A DNA stretch of 64,000 bases from Dongia rigui (GTDB taxonomy: Bacteria > Pseudomonadota > Alphaproteobacteria > Dongiales > Dongiaceae). Where the stretch lies: NCBI RefSeq assembly GCF_034044635.1, contig NZ_JAXCLX010000001.1, positions 62,001 to 126,000 of the forward strand, given 5' to 3'. This document shows, in pieces, positions 47,012 through 56,269 of the stretch (the stretch's first letter is position 1; the number at the start of each line of letters is the position of its first letter). Both the position numbers and the translations under genes were made by a program. The notes beneath the pieces were generated by a model. That model searched no databases and was not told where the DNA came from. It saw only the letters and a list, made by a program, of their open reading frames with translations.

Positions 47012-48442
47012 ATGCCGCTGGAACTCAACCGCCGCGCCGATCTCAGCCTCGGCCATTACCAACAGGTCGCCTGGGAGGGTGAAGGCGTCCGGTTGGGCAG
47101 CGCGGCGCAAGACGCCATGGCCAAGTCGCGCGCGGCCTTCATCCATCTTCTGGATACCGACCCCGATATCACCATTTATGGCGTCACCAGCGGCTATGGC
47201 CAGCACGCCAACAAGCGCTATACCGGCGCGGCGCGACGCGCTCATGCGCAGCGCCCACCGCGCAGTCCAGCGGTTGCGTTCGGCGAGGCGGCGCCCGAAC
47301 GCGTGGCGCGCGGCATTATCTTTGCGCGCCTCGCCAATTTCATCGAGGGCCATGCGGCAGTGACACCGGCTTTGGCCGATGCCGTGGCGGCGCTCCTCGA
47401 CGGCAAGCTCCCGGCGGTCTCGATCAGCGGTCAGGGCGGCGCCGGCGAGATTCTGTGGCTGGCCCCGCTGATCGTCGACCTGGCCGAGAATTTCCCGCTG
47501 GGGGAGAAGGATGCCCTCTCGCTCATCAACGGCTCGCCGGCCGCCAGTGCGCTCATTGCCGATGCGGCGATCGCCATGCGCCGGCGATTGGACCTTGCTG
47601 AGCGCGTCTTTGCACTGTCAGCCGAGGCGATCAAGGCGCCGCTCGAAGCCTATGACGCCGCGTTCGAGGATCTTTGGGGCGATCCTTACGAAACGCAGAC
47701 CCTGCAGCGGCTGCGCGCCTTGCTGCAGGGGGGCGTGAGCCCACGCCGGCCCTATCAGGCGCCGGTTTCCTATCGCATCCTGCCACGCGTGCTGGGCCAG
47801 ATGCGCCGCGCCGTGGCACAGGCCGAGGAGATCGCCGAAGGCTCGCTCAAATCCGTGACCGACAACCCGGTCTTCCTGATGCCGGATGCCGAGCACCCGA
47901 CAGCGCGCGTCTACAGCAACGGCGGTTACCACAACGCCCGCGCCTATCCGGCGCTCGACAATCTTGCGGCGGCGGCGGCCGATCTCTGTATCCTGGCCGA
48001 GCGGCAGAACACCAAGCTGCTCGACGGTCGCTATTCACTGCTGCCCGATCAATTGCAGGCGGCGGAGGAAGCCTATATCGGCATCATGGGCTTTACCCAT
48101 GTCGGCTATGTCGAGGAAGCCAAGCGCGCCGCCCAGCGCACCTTCCTGCCAGGCAGCGAAGCCGGCGGCTTCGGCCAGAACGACGTTGCCCCGATGACGG
48201 GCCTTGCCTGGAAGGCACAGGAAGAAGCCGGACGCTGCCTGGAAGCGAGCCTTGCCATGCTGGGCGCCGTCGCCTCGCAGGCCTTGGCCATGACCGATCG
48301 CGATGCACCGCCGGCCCTGCGCGAAACGCTGGCCACGATCCGCCGACACTTCCCGCCGATGACGGCCTCGCGCGTGTTCGGGCCTGATCTCAAATCCCTG
48401 GCCGATGCCTTCCGGGCCGACATCTATCGAGGTGCCGCATGA
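47012..48442 (+). CDS. Aromatic amino acid ammonia-lyase homologue without MIO serine
   Basis: The 476-residue protein follows the histidine/phenylalanine ammonia-lyase fold. Y56 lies in YGVTSGYG (canonical YGxNTGFG), LINGSPAASA is at 171-180, Q249 and Y254-R255 lie in QAPVSYRILPRVLG, TDNPVF is at 283-288 and the SNGGYHNARAYPALD loop follows. The segment that should be G-A-S-G-D, where Ala-Ser-Gly cyclises to the MIO cofactor, reads G-G-A-G-E at 142-146, so the serine is missing. The reaction is therefore unknown: a pseudoenzyme, or a lyase or isomerase with other chemistry. The start has AAAGGG eight bases upstream. Its stop overlaps the MaoC-like gene. Confidence 0.9.
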   Translation: MPLELNRRADLSLGHYQQVAWEGEGVRLGSAAQDAMAKSRAAFIHLLDTDPDITIYGVTSGYGQHANKRYTGAARRAHAQRPPRSPAVAFGEAAPERVARGIIFARLANFIEGHAAVTPALADAVAALLDGKLPAVSISGQGGAGEILWLAPLIVDLAENFPLGEKDALSLINGSPAASALIADAAIAMRRRLDLAERVFALSAEAIKAPLEAYDAAFEDLWGDPYETQTLQRLRALLQGGVSPRRPYQAPVSYRILPRVLGQMRRAVAQAEEIAEGSLKSVTDNPVFLMPDAEHPTARVYSNGGYHNARAYPALDNLAAAAADLCILAERQNTKLLDGRYSLLPDQLQAAEEAYIGIMGFTHVGYVEEAKRAAQRTFLPGSEAGGFGQNDVAPMTGLAWKAQEEAGRCLEASLAMLGAVASQALAMTDRDAPPALRETLATIRRHFPPMTASRVFGPDLKSLADAFRADIYRGAA

Positions 48443-48897
48443 GCGACCTTCTCTATCTCGAAGACCTGGTGGTGGGGCAAAAATTCACCAGCCCCATGCA
48501 TGCACTCGATGCCGCCCAGATCAAGGCCTTCGCCAGCCAGTTCGATCCGCAGCCCTTCCACACCGACGAGGCGGCGGCAAAGGCCACGTTCTTCGGCGGC
48601 CTGGCGGCAAGCGGCTGGCACACGGCGGCCATCACCATGAAGCTGCTGGCCTCCACCAAGCCCGGCATAGCCGGTGGTCTCATCGGTGCCGGCGGAGAGA
48701 TCGCCTGGCCGCAGCCGACAAGGCCTGATGACGTGCTGCAGGTCACGAGCGAGATTCTGGAAGTGAAGCCCTCGCGCAGCAAACCGGAACGCGGCATGGC
48801 GGTGATGCGCAGCGAGACGAAAAACCAGCGCGGCGAGGTCCTGCAGATTCTGACCTCGCGCCTCATCGTGCCCAAGCGCCGCCCCGAAGCGATTTGA
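48439..48897 (+). CDS. MaoC-like (R)-specific hydratase family protein
   Basis: The 152-residue single hotdog-fold protein has the hydratase catalytic segment FDPQPFHTDEAAA (Asp36 and His41) and the following FFGGLAASGWHTAAITMKLL helix. MaoC-like enzymes add or remove water across a double bond, often of acyl-CoA. The ATG at 48439 overlaps the lyase stop (ATGA), and its own stop overlaps a possible TTG start of the transporter gene, so all three form one tightly coupled operon. In this context the substrate might be an unsaturated product linked to the lyase homologue; that is inference. Confidence 0.9.
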   Translation: MSDLLYLEDLVVGQKFTSPMHALDAAQIKAFASQFDPQPFHTDEAAAKATFFGGLAASGWHTAAITMKLLASTKPGIAGGLIGAGGEIAWPQPTRPDDVLQVTSEILEVKPSRSKPERGMAVMRSETKNQRGEVLQILTSRLIVPKRRPEAI

Positions 48898-48914
48898 GAA
48901 AGCCAGATCCCTGC

Positions 48915-50105
48915 ATGTCCTGCGCCGAAAACGCCGCCAGCCTTGCCACCAGCCAGCGCCCGATGACCTTCTTCGCCGGACTGAGCCTTGCCGCAATTCT
49001 CGCCGGCTCCAGCGCGCCGACGCCGCTCTACCGGCTCTATCAGGAAAGCTGGTCACTCTCGCCCCTGACCCTGACGCTGATCTTCGCGATCTATGCCATC
49101 ATGCTGCTGCTGTCGCTGCTGACGGTCGGATCCTTGTCGGACTATGTCGGCCGGCGCCCGGTGATTTCGGCAGGGCTCCTGTTGAGCGCTGTTTCGATGG
49201 GCCTGTTCATCGAGGCCAGTTCCGCCGGCTGGCTCATTGCCGCGCGCGCCGTCCAGGGCCTGGCGACGGGCGCGCTCACCAGTACCTTGAGCGCCACCAT
49301 CCTCGACACCAACCGCGAGCGCGGGCCCATGCTCAACAGCCTGACGCCGTTCTTCGGCATGGCGGCCGGTGCGCTGGTCTCCAGCGCGCTGGTGACATTT
49401 GCGCCAGCGCCGATGCAATTGGTCTACGTCATCCTGCTGGGGCTTTTTCTCGTCCTTGCCATGGCGGTCTGGTTCCTTGGCGAGACGGCCAGTCCGGTTC
49501 CCGGCGCGTGGGCGTCGCTGAAGCCCCATGTCGCCGTGCCGCCCCAGGCACGGCGCACCTTGCTGCTCATCTCGCCCATCAACATTGCCGCCTGGGCGCT
49601 GGGTGGATTCTATCTGTCGCTGATGCCGTCGCTGTTCCGGGTCGCCACCGGCCTCACCTCGCCCCTCCTCGGCGGCAGTGTCGTCGCCTCGCTGACGCTC
49701 AGCAGCGCCGCCGCCGTTCTGCTGGTGCGCCATCGGCCGCCGCGGCTGGTGTTGATGGGCGGCGCGCTCACCGTGATTCCCGGCGTCCTAGTGACACTCA
49801 GCGGCGTCTATCTCGCCTCGGCGCCGATCCTCGCCCTTGGCACCGTCATCGCAGGTGCTGGCATGGGAACGGCCTTCTTCGCCGCTTCGCGCAGCATCAT
49901 GCCGCTGGCCGAGACGCATCAGCGCGCCGGGTTGCTGGCGGCCTTCTATGTCGAGAGCTACCTGGCGTTCAGCCTTCCGGTCATTCTGATCGGCATGCTG
50001 GCACCGCAGATTGGCCTGCCGCGGGCGAGCTATCTCTATGGCGGCTCGGTCATGGCCTTGGCGGCCGTGTCGCTCGCCGGCACAGTGCTGGCCCGCCGGC
50101 GCTGA
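48915..50105 (+). CDS. MFS transporter
   Basis: The product is a 396-residue membrane protein with about twelve helices. It has the MFS motif A region GSLSDYVGRRPVISAG between helices 2 and 3, a central cytoplasmic loop near residue 200, and an Arg-rich C-terminus. Start ATG 48915 is preferred; a TTG at 48894 overlaps the MaoC stop and is an alternative. No substrate motif was recognised. As the third gene of the lyase-hydratase operon it may import the precursor or export the product. It converges with the Crp/Fnr gene. Confidence 0.9.
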   Translation: MSCAENAASLATSQRPMTFFAGLSLAAILAGSSAPTPLYRLYQESWSLSPLTLTLIFAIYAIMLLLSLLTVGSLSDYVGRRPVISAGLLLSAVSMGLFIEASSAGWLIAARAVQGLATGALTSTLSATILDTNRERGPMLNSLTPFFGMAAGALVSSALVTFAPAPMQLVYVILLGLFLVLAMAVWFLGETASPVPGAWASLKPHVAVPPQARRTLLLISPINIAAWALGGFYLSLMPSLFRVATGLTSPLLGGSVVASLTLSSAAAVLLVRHRPPRLVLMGGALTVIPGVLVTLSGVYLASAPILALGTVIAGAGMGTAFFAASRSIMPLAETHQRAGLLAAFYVESYLAFSLPVILIGMLAPQIGLPRASYLYGGSVMALAAVSLAGTVLARRR

Positions 50106-50124
50106 CGGGTATCGGCGCCTTGGC

Positions 50125-50835
50125 CTAGAGGCGGCGCAGGGCCGCGCGATCGAAGAGTTCCAGCCGCCCGCGATGCAGCGACAAGACGCCATCGCGGCGG
50201 AAGCGGCGCAGCACGCGCCCGGCATGGATCGAGGTCAGGCCCAGTGCGTCGGCGATGTGCGTTTGGCCCAGCGGAAAGAACATCGGATTGCTTGTCGGCA
50301 GCCCTTTTGCTTCCATGCGGGTAACCAGTTCCAGTATGAGCCGGCCCACGCGGTCATAGGCCGAGCGACGGCCGACATCAATGAGCCTTTCATCCGCCGA
50401 GACCTGCGCGTTGACGCAGAAAACATCCGCCTGACGGGCGATCTGCCGATGGTCGGCCACGAAATCGGCAAAGCAGCGCCGATCGAAACTGCAAGCCGTG
50501 ATCGATGTCAGTGACTGCACCGAGAATGCCAAGCGATCGACAGCAAGCAGCTGCAGGCAGATCGGATCGCCCGGCAGCAGGAAGGAGAGGATCTGGCGCC
50601 GCCCGCCCGGCAGTAGTTTGTAGCGAAACGCCCAGCCGTCGAAGATCATCAGCATATCGGCAGCGATCTCGCCTTCGCGATAGATCGTGCGCTTGGCCGG
50701 GAAATGGCGATGGCCGGCCCGCAGGGCCTCCATTTCGACCAGTGTCTCATGCTCGCTGCGGTAGAACGCTGTCTTGAGACGGGGGCATTGCGCACACGAT
50801 ATCGGCATGGCAGGCATCATGGTCATAACGGTCAC
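50125..50835 (-). CDS. Crp/Fnr-family transcriptional regulator
   Basis: The 236-residue protein has a cyclic-nucleotide-binding-like N-terminal domain (about residues 40-150, with GEIAADMLMIFDGWAFRYKLL and PGGRRQILSFLLPGDPICL) and a C-terminal winged helix with GQTHIADALGLTSIHAGRVLRRFRRDG. A CxxC pair (C14 and C17) is near the N-terminus, but the other Cys do not obviously complete an Fnr-type iron-sulfur site. It is divergent from the PAS histidine kinase and convergent with the lyase operon. Its signal is unknown; redox or oxygen sensing is possible. Confidence 0.92.
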   Translation of the reverse strand: MTVMTMMPAMPISCAQCPRLKTAFYRSEHETLVEMEALRAGHRHFPAKRTIYREGEIAADMLMIFDGWAFRYKLLPGGRRQILSFLLPGDPICLQLLAVDRLAFSVQSLTSITACSFDRRCFADFVADHRQIARQADVFCVNAQVSADERLIDVGRRSAYDRVGRLILELVTRMEAKGLPTSNPMFFPLGQTHIADALGLTSIHAGRVLRRFRRDGVLSLHRGRLELFDRAALRRL

Positions 50836-50948
50836 TCACACAGCTCTTCACGCATACGGTCGGCCATCCGCTCCGTCGCTCGAGCGGATGGGTATCATGC
50901 GGCGCGCCACTGTTGACGCGACGACGCGACAAGTCCATTGGGCGTTTG

Positions 50949-50962
50949 CGTACATGTGTACG
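50949..50962. promoter_or_regulatory. Palindrome between Crp/Fnr and kinase genes
   Basis: CGTACATGTGTACG is a perfect 6-bp inverted repeat around TG in the divergent 256-base gap. It does not match the canonical Fnr (TTGAT-N4-ATCAA) or Crp pattern. It may be an operator of another or this regulator. Confidence 0.35.
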
Positions 50963-51091
50963 TTATCCAGATTGCGCTGATCTCTCTATGATCCAGATCA
51001 ATTCCCATTAGAATTTATGGATCACAAAACACGAGCATGATTGGAGAATTTTCCGATCATCGTTCGTGAAGCCGAGCTAGCGAGAAGCCGC

Positions 51092-52681
51092 ATGCCGCAA
51101 AGGCGATCTCCTCACCGGTCGAGCGGCACGCCCCGCCTGCGGCAGGATAGCCAAAGATCGGGCGAGACCTTCCGGGAGGGCATGCTCATTGTCGGCGGTG
51201 CCGCCGGCGCCACCATCCTGATTCGCCCCAGTGGCCGCATCGTGCTGCCCAACGACGACGCGGCGCGGCTCTTCAGGTACCGCCCGGAAGAGTTGATCGG
51301 TCGCGGCATCGACGAGATCCTGCCGCAGATCGGTCAGTTGCTGGAGCAACTGCCGGCCAAGAGCGACCGCGCGCTGCGCTGGCGCCAGATTGCCGGGCGC
51401 GCCAGGAATGGCCGAGCCCTCGATCTGCGTATCGCCTGCCGGGTGATCCGGCTCGAGCGAAAGTCTTTCATCGCCGTCTCGCTCGACGATGCCGCCCCAG
51501 CGCGGCGCATGCGCCAGCAACTGCGCGCGACGCGAGACTACCTGGCCAAGATCGTCGAACTCAGCGATGACGGCATCGTTTCGGTGACCACCGACGGCAC
51601 CATCAAGATCTTCAGCCAGGGCGCCGAGCGCATGTTCGGCTATGCCGCCGCCGAGGTGGTCGGCCACAAGCTGGATATGCTGCTGCCCATCAACCTCCGC
51701 GCACCGCACGCGCGGCACATGGCAGATTTTGTGGCCAGCAAGGGGCAGACGCGGCGCATGGGGCAACGCGCCGAGGTTCTGGCCCGCCGCAAATCCGGCG
51801 AGACCTTTCCCGTCGATGCCTCGATCATGCATTTCACCGCCGATGGCTCGACCATCCTCACGGCGATCCTGCGCGACGTCAGTGAGCGCGCGCGTGCCGA
51901 AAGCGCCATGCGTGAGGCCAAACGCCATGCCGAACTCGCCAACCGCGCCAAGTCAGAGTTCCTCGCCAATATGAGCCACGAGTTGCGGACGCCGCTCAAT
52001 GCCATCATCGGCTTTGCCGAGGTGATGCAGCGCGAGACCTTCGGGCCCCTCGGCTCGGCACGCTACCGGACCTATTGCGCCGATATTCACCATGCCGGAA
52101 CGCATCTCCTCAGCGTCATCAACGATGTTCTCGATGTGGCGAAGATCGAAGCCGGCCGGCTGCTCGCCCATGACGATGATGTCGATGTCAGGGGCGTGAT
52201 CCTTGCCTGTGTGCAGATGGTGCGCCAGCGCGCCAACGACGCCGGACTCTATCTGGTGGTCGACGTGGCGCCGGATCTGCCGCCCCTTCATGCCGACGAA
52301 CGCCTGCTGAAGCAGATGTTGCTCAACCTGTTGTCGAACGCGGTCAAGTTCACACCGCACGGTGGCATCACCGTCGTCGCGCGGCGGGCCGCCACCGGCG
52401 AGCTGCTGATTGAGGTCAAAGATACCGGCATTGGCATAGCGGCGGCGGATATCCCAAAGGCCATGCAGGCCTTCGGGCAGATCGACAGCACATTCAATCG
52501 CAAGTTCGGCGGTACAGGCCTGGGACTGCATCTGGTACGCAACATGGTGGAACTGCAAGGTGGCGCGCTGCAGTTGGAGAGCACGCCGGCCCAGGGCACC
52601 ACCGCGCGTCTCGTGTTTGGGTCTGATCGCCTCGTCACCATCCAGCCATCGATAAAGCAGGCGCGCGCCAGCACGCCGTGA
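51092..52681 (+). CDS. PAS-domain sensor histidine kinase
   Basis: From ATG 51092 the protein has 529 residues; an in-frame TTG at 51041 would add 17. After a basic N-terminus come two PAS-like domains (about residues 35-135 and 150-265, the second with YLAKIVELSDDGIVSVTTDG). A HisKA domain (SEFLANMSHELRTPLNAIIGF, phospho-His) and a HATPase domain with N box LLNLLSNAVKFTP, DTGIGIA and GGTGLGLHLVRNM follow. No membrane helix is present, so it is cytosolic and may sense a soluble or redox signal. No response regulator is adjacent. It is divergent from the Crp/Fnr gene. Confidence 0.92.
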   Translation: MPQRRSPHRSSGTPRLRQDSQRSGETFREGMLIVGGAAGATILIRPSGRIVLPNDDAARLFRYRPEELIGRGIDEILPQIGQLLEQLPAKSDRALRWRQIAGRARNGRALDLRIACRVIRLERKSFIAVSLDDAAPARRMRQQLRATRDYLAKIVELSDDGIVSVTTDGTIKIFSQGAERMFGYAAAEVVGHKLDMLLPINLRAPHARHMADFVASKGQTRRMGQRAEVLARRKSGETFPVDASIMHFTADGSTILTAILRDVSERARAESAMREAKRHAELANRAKSEFLANMSHELRTPLNAIIGFAEVMQRETFGPLGSARYRTYCADIHHAGTHLLSVINDVLDVAKIEAGRLLAHDDDVDVRGVILACVQMVRQRANDAGLYLVVDVAPDLPPLHADERLLKQMLLNLLSNAVKFTPHGGITVVARRAATGELLIEVKDTGIGIAAADIPKAMQAFGQIDSTFNRKFGGTGLGLHLVRNMVELQGGALQLESTPAQGTTARLVFGSDRLVTIQPSIKQARASTP

Positions 52682-52749
52682 TGCTGCGCCGGAAGATCGG
52701 GACGGTTCTTTCAGAACAGGTGAAGCGAGGTTGAGGCGAACTCTCGCCC

Positions 52750-52799
52750 GTCATGGCCCGCTTGAGGCGGGCCCACCACGCGTTTGCCGGGGATGACGA
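52750..52799. repeat. Short palindromic intergenic element (CGTCAT family)
   Basis: The element is bounded by CGTCATGGCCCGC and GGGGATGACG and contains the GCCCGCTTGAGGCGGGC inverted repeat. It lies between the histidine kinase and purA and resembles the elements at 43481-43620 and 59107-59187. Confidence 0.6.
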
Positions 52800-52811
52800 C
52801 GCGAGAGTGCC

Positions 52812-54107
52812 TCAATCCGCGAAGGGATCCTTCACCAGGATCGTGTCGTCGCGCTCGGGGCTGGTGGAGAGAAGCGCCACCGGCACTTCGATCAGTTCCT
52901 CGACGCGGCGGACATATTTGATCGCGGTTGCCGGGAGCTGTGCCCAGGAGCGGGCACCCTGGGTCGATTCCTGCCAGCCTTCCAGCGTTTCATAGACGGG
53001 CTTGGCGCGGGCCTGCAGGTCAGAGGCGGCCGGCAGATAGGCGTAGGGCTTGCCGTCGATCTCGTAGCCGGTGCAGATCTTCAGCTCCTTCATGCCATCA
53101 AGAACGTCGAGCTTGGTGAAGGCGATGCCGCTGATGCCGGCAACCTTGGCGGCACGGCGCACCAGCGCGGCATCGAACCAGCCGCAGCGGCGCTTGCGCC
53201 CCGTGACCACGCCGAATTCCTTGCCGCGCGCGCCCAGCAATTCGCCGATCTCGTCGGTGAGCTCGCTGGGGAACGGGCCAGAGCCGACGCGGGTGGTGTA
53301 GGCCTTGGTGATGCCGAGCACATAGCCGATGGCGGAGGGGCCGAGGCCGGAACCGGTCGCCGCCTGCCCCGTCACCGTGTTCGACGAGGTGACGTAAGGA
53401 TAGGTGCCGTGATCGATGTCGAGCATGACGCCTTGGGCGCCTTCGAAGAGGATGCGGTCGCCGCGCTTCCTTGCCGTATCCAGCATTTCCCAGACCGGGC
53501 GCACGAAAGGCGCGATCTGCGGCGCGATGGCGCGGAGCTTTGCCAGCAAGTCGGCGCCGTCGACGACGGGTGCCCCCATGCCCTTCAGGAGCGCGTTGTG
53601 ATGGCGCAGGAGATTCTCGACCTTGGCATCGAGGCCCTTGCTGTCGGCCAGATCGCAGACGCGGATGGCGCGGCGAGCCACCTTGTCCTCATAGGCCGGG
53701 CCGATGCCGCGCCCGGTGGTTCCGATCTTGGCGCCACCTTCGGCAGCGCCTTCACGCAGCTTATCAAGCTCGCTGTGGAGGGGCAGGATGAGTGCCGCGT
53801 TTTCGGCAACCACGAGATTGTCCGGATTGATCGTCACACCCTGGCCACGCAACCCTTCCATCTCCTTGATGAGATGCCAGGGATCGACCACGACGCCATT
53901 GCCGATCACCGACAGCTTGCCGGGACGCACGATCCCTGAGGGCAGCAGCGACAGCTTGAAGACCTTGCCGCCAATGACCAGCGTATGGCCGGCATTGTGG
54001 CCACCCTGGAAGCGCACGACGACGTCGGCGCGCTCAGAGAGCCAGTCGACGATCTTGCCCTTGCCCTCGTCGCCCCATTGCGAGCCGATTACCGCGACAT
54101 TAGCCAT
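52812..54107 (-). CDS. purA: Adenylosuccinate synthetase
   Basis: The 431-residue enzyme has the GTP-binding start [16 protein letters not shown] with catalytic Asp13 and GGHNAGHT with His41. IMP-binding blocks [14 protein letters not shown] and [13 protein letters not shown] follow, as does the FTKLDVLDG guanine-recognition segment. It joins IMP and aspartate with GTP to form adenylosuccinate for AMP synthesis. Length is normal for bacterial PurA. The ATG at 54107 has AGAGGAACATC before it. It lies 20 bases after hisZ on the same strand, a pairing common in alphaproteobacteria. Confidence 0.98.
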   Translation of the reverse strand: MANVAVIGSQWGDEGKGKIVDWLSERADVVVRFQGGHNAGHTLVIGGKVFKLSLLPSGIVRPGKLSVIGNGVVVDPWHLIKEMEGLRGQGVTINPDNLVVAENAALILPLHSELDKLREGAAEGGAKIGTTGRGIGPAYEDKVARRAIRVCDLADSKGLDAKVENLLRHHNALLKGMGAPVVDGADLLAKLRAIAPQIAPFVRPVWEMLDTARKRGDRILFEGAQGVMLDIDHGTYPYVTSSNTVTGQAATGSGLGPSAIGYVLGITKAYTTRVGSGPFPSELTDEIGELLGARGKEFGVVTGRKRRCGWFDAALVRRAAKVAGISGIAFTKLDVLDGMKELKICTGYEIDGKPYAYLPAASDLQARAKPVYETLEGWQESTQGARSWAQLPATAIKYVRRVEELIEVPVALLSTSPERDDTILVKDPFAD

Positions 54108-54127
54108 GATGTTCCTCTAGAGAGAGA

Positions 54128-55267
54128 TCAGTCTTTGAGAGCCAGCGCATGGCCGCCCTCGAGATAATGCGAACAGTTGAGACGCTTGGCCTCGGCGCGG
54201 GTATCGCCGGCGCTCAAGCCCTGCACCGTGACCCAGCCCTCGGCGCGCAGTTTCAGCGCCGCCTGCGCATCGCTGCCGAAGGGCACGAAGACGCGCTTGA
54301 GACCCTCGGGCGTCGGCAGCGTGCCGAGCAGCGTGTCGAGATAGAGCGAGAAGCCCGTCGCCGCTTCGCCAGCGTGATTGACATAGCGGCCGCCACGGCC
54401 GAATTCGCCACGCACGCCCCGCCCCAGCAGGGTGAAGGCGATGCCGCTGTGGTATTCGAAGCCGCGATGGTCGGTCGGATCGATGGTGAGTGTGAGATCG
54501 GGTGCCGCCTTGCGGATGAGCGCGATGATGGCGGCGAGATTGGCGCGCACCTCGGCGCCGGGCGGCGGCAGGCGCAGGCTTTCCAGGACCGGCAACGCGG
54601 TTTCGACCGGCCCCACCGCACGCAGCAGGCCGAGGAGCATTGGCGCCTGATCGCCGGCCAGCTCGGTGACCTTGGCCGTATCCTTGCGGTCGAGTGCGGC
54701 GATCAGCTCGCGGCGATGCACCTCGACGAGGATATTGGGGGCAAGACGCGGCACGTTGAGATCGACCGCGAGATCGCGGACACCGAGACTGGTCAGGGCT
54801 TCAACGGCAAGGAGGACGACTTCGGCATCGGCCGCCTCGCCCTCGGCGCCGATCAGTTCGACGCCGACCTGACCCAGCTGCCGCTCGGGGCGCATCTGCT
54901 CGCCCTTCACCCGCAGGACCTGCCCCGCATAGGAAAGGCGCAAGGGTCGCGGCATGTTCTGGAGGCGGCTTGCGGCGATGCGGCCAACCTGCGGCGTCAT
55001 ATCAGCGCGCAGGCCCATCATGCGCTGCGAGATCGGGTCCATCAGGCGGAAGGTGTGGGCAGCCATCGCCTCGCCGGGTCCGGCGAGGAGCGAATCTTCG
55101 AATTCGATCAACGGTGGCTTGACGCGCTCATAGCCCCAGCGCGCGAAGGAGGCCACCAGGCGCTCGACGATCGCCGCTTCGAACCCGGCTTCCGGCGGCA
55201 AGCCATCGCCCAGCCCCGCGGGCAGCAGGAACTTTTCACCGGCGTTGTTGCTGGATGCGCTGGTCAT
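54128..55267 (-). CDS. hisZ: ATP phosphoribosyltransferase regulatory subunit
   Basis: The 379-residue HisRS-like paralogue lacks the anticodon-binding domain. It retains class II aminoacyl-tRNA synthetase-like motif 2 (TFRLMDPISQRMMGLRADMT) and the later GRGVRGEFGRGGRYVNHAG segment in place of an active HisRS motif. HisZ binds short-form HisG to make active ATP phosphoribosyltransferase, the first histidine step. Start ATG 55267 is preferred; the open frame extends to 55354 without a better site. The purA neighbour and the length of about 380 residues separate it from true HisRS. Confidence 0.93.
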   Translation of the reverse strand: MTSASSNNAGEKFLLPAGLGDGLPPEAGFEAAIVERLVASFARWGYERVKPPLIEFEDSLLAGPGEAMAAHTFRLMDPISQRMMGLRADMTPQVGRIAASRLQNMPRPLRLSYAGQVLRVKGEQMRPERQLGQVGVELIGAEGEAADAEVVLLAVEALTSLGVRDLAVDLNVPRLAPNILVEVHRRELIAALDRKDTAKVTELAGDQAPMLLGLLRAVGPVETALPVLESLRLPPPGAEVRANLAAIIALIRKAAPDLTLTIDPTDHRGFEYHSGIAFTLLGRGVRGEFGRGGRYVNHAGEAATGFSLYLDTLLGTLPTPEGLKRVFVPFGSDAQAALKLRAEGWVTVQGLSAGDTRAEAKRLNCSHYLEGGHALALKD

Positions 55268-55440
55268 GAATGGGTCGGGCTCGAGCAAGGTCTGAAACTG
55301 AGCCCGAACAGGGGGGCTTGAAGCAGGCGCTTCATCCCCTGACCGCTTGGGCAAGGGCTATTAGCGCAAAGCCTTCGGCGGTGCAAGAGTGGGAGGGGTC
55401 GCAGGGTGCTGGCGAACCTCCGCCCCATCAACTTAACTGG

Positions 55441-56244
55441 TTAATTTACTTCGATTTCTCCAGTGAGGACGCAGACCGCATGGCCAGCGATCTTGAGCCG
55501 GTCGCCGTGACGTTCCAGCCACAAATCACCACCGCGCTTCGAAACCTGACGGGCGTGGAATCGTGTCTTTCCGGTGAGACCCTGCCAATAGGGCGCGAGC
55601 ACACAATGCGAGGAGCCGGTGACCGGATCTTCAGGGATGCCATGAAGCGGGGCGAAGAAGCGGCTGACGAAGTCGACGCCCTCCCCTTGCCCATCCGCCG
55701 TGATGATGAGATCGAGCCCGAGTGCTTCGAGCGCCGGAAAATTGGGTACCGCCGCGCGCACGGCGGCCACGTCCTTGAGACGGGCGACGAAGGATTCGTA
55801 GCCGGGACTGACCACGACGTCGACCGGTTGCTGGCCGATGGCCTGGGCAATGCGCGCCGGAACGCCCGCATCCTGGTTGGCCTCGAAGGTATAGAGCGGA
55901 AAATCGAGGACGAAGCGGTCGCCCTCGAGCGTCACGAAAAGCGGCCCGGACAGGCTGTCGAAGCGCATCGCGCGGATGCTGGAATCGATGAAGCGGTTCA
56001 GCACGAAGGCCGAGGCCAAGGTGGCGTGACCGCACAACTTGATCTCGACCGTCGGCGTGAACCAGCGCAGATGATAGCCCCCGGCCACAGGCACGAAGAA
56101 GGCAGTTTCGGCCAGATTCATCTCGGCGGCGATGGATTGGAGGACTTGATCGGGCAGCCAGGTTTGGAGCGGCATCACCCCGGCCGGATTGCCGGCGAAG
56201 GCGCGGTCGGTGAAGGCATCTACCTGGTAAATCGGGTACTTCAT
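55441..56244 (-). CDS. PhzF-family isomerase/epimerase-like protein
   Basis: The 267-residue protein has the PhzF fold in two halves. The catalytic Glu lies in EMNLAETAFFVP (about residue 46), CGHATLASA is the first-half loop, and DPVTGSSHCVLAPYW is the matching second-half loop. PhzF in phenazine synthesis isomerises a dihydro-anthranilate; most relatives have unknown isomerase roles, and no other phenazine genes are here. Start ATG 56244 has GGAGAACTGATC upstream. A frame extension overlaps the DUF1127 gene and is not needed. It likely follows DUF1127 in one leftward unit. Confidence 0.92.
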   Translation of the reverse strand: MKYPIYQVDAFTDRAFAGNPAGVMPLQTWLPDQVLQSIAAEMNLAETAFFVPVAGGYHLRWFTPTVEIKLCGHATLASAFVLNRFIDSSIRAMRFDSLSGPLFVTLEGDRFVLDFPLYTFEANQDAGVPARIAQAIGQQPVDVVVSPGYESFVARLKDVAAVRAAVPNFPALEALGLDLIITADGQGEGVDFVSRFFAPLHGIPEDPVTGSSHCVLAPYWQGLTGKTRFHARQVSKRGGDLWLERHGDRLKIAGHAVCVLTGEIEVN

Positions 56245-56269
56245 GATCAGTTCTCCAGTCCCGCCTACA

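Noticed and set aside
44236..47082. A 948-codon open frame on the plus strand
   Set aside because: It runs opposite the pseudokinase and DUF992 genes and into the lyase operon; it has no recognisable domain.
55441..56244. Phenazine biosynthesis
   Set aside because: Only a PhzF-family protein is present; none of the other phenazine genes are near, and most PhzF relatives have other roles.
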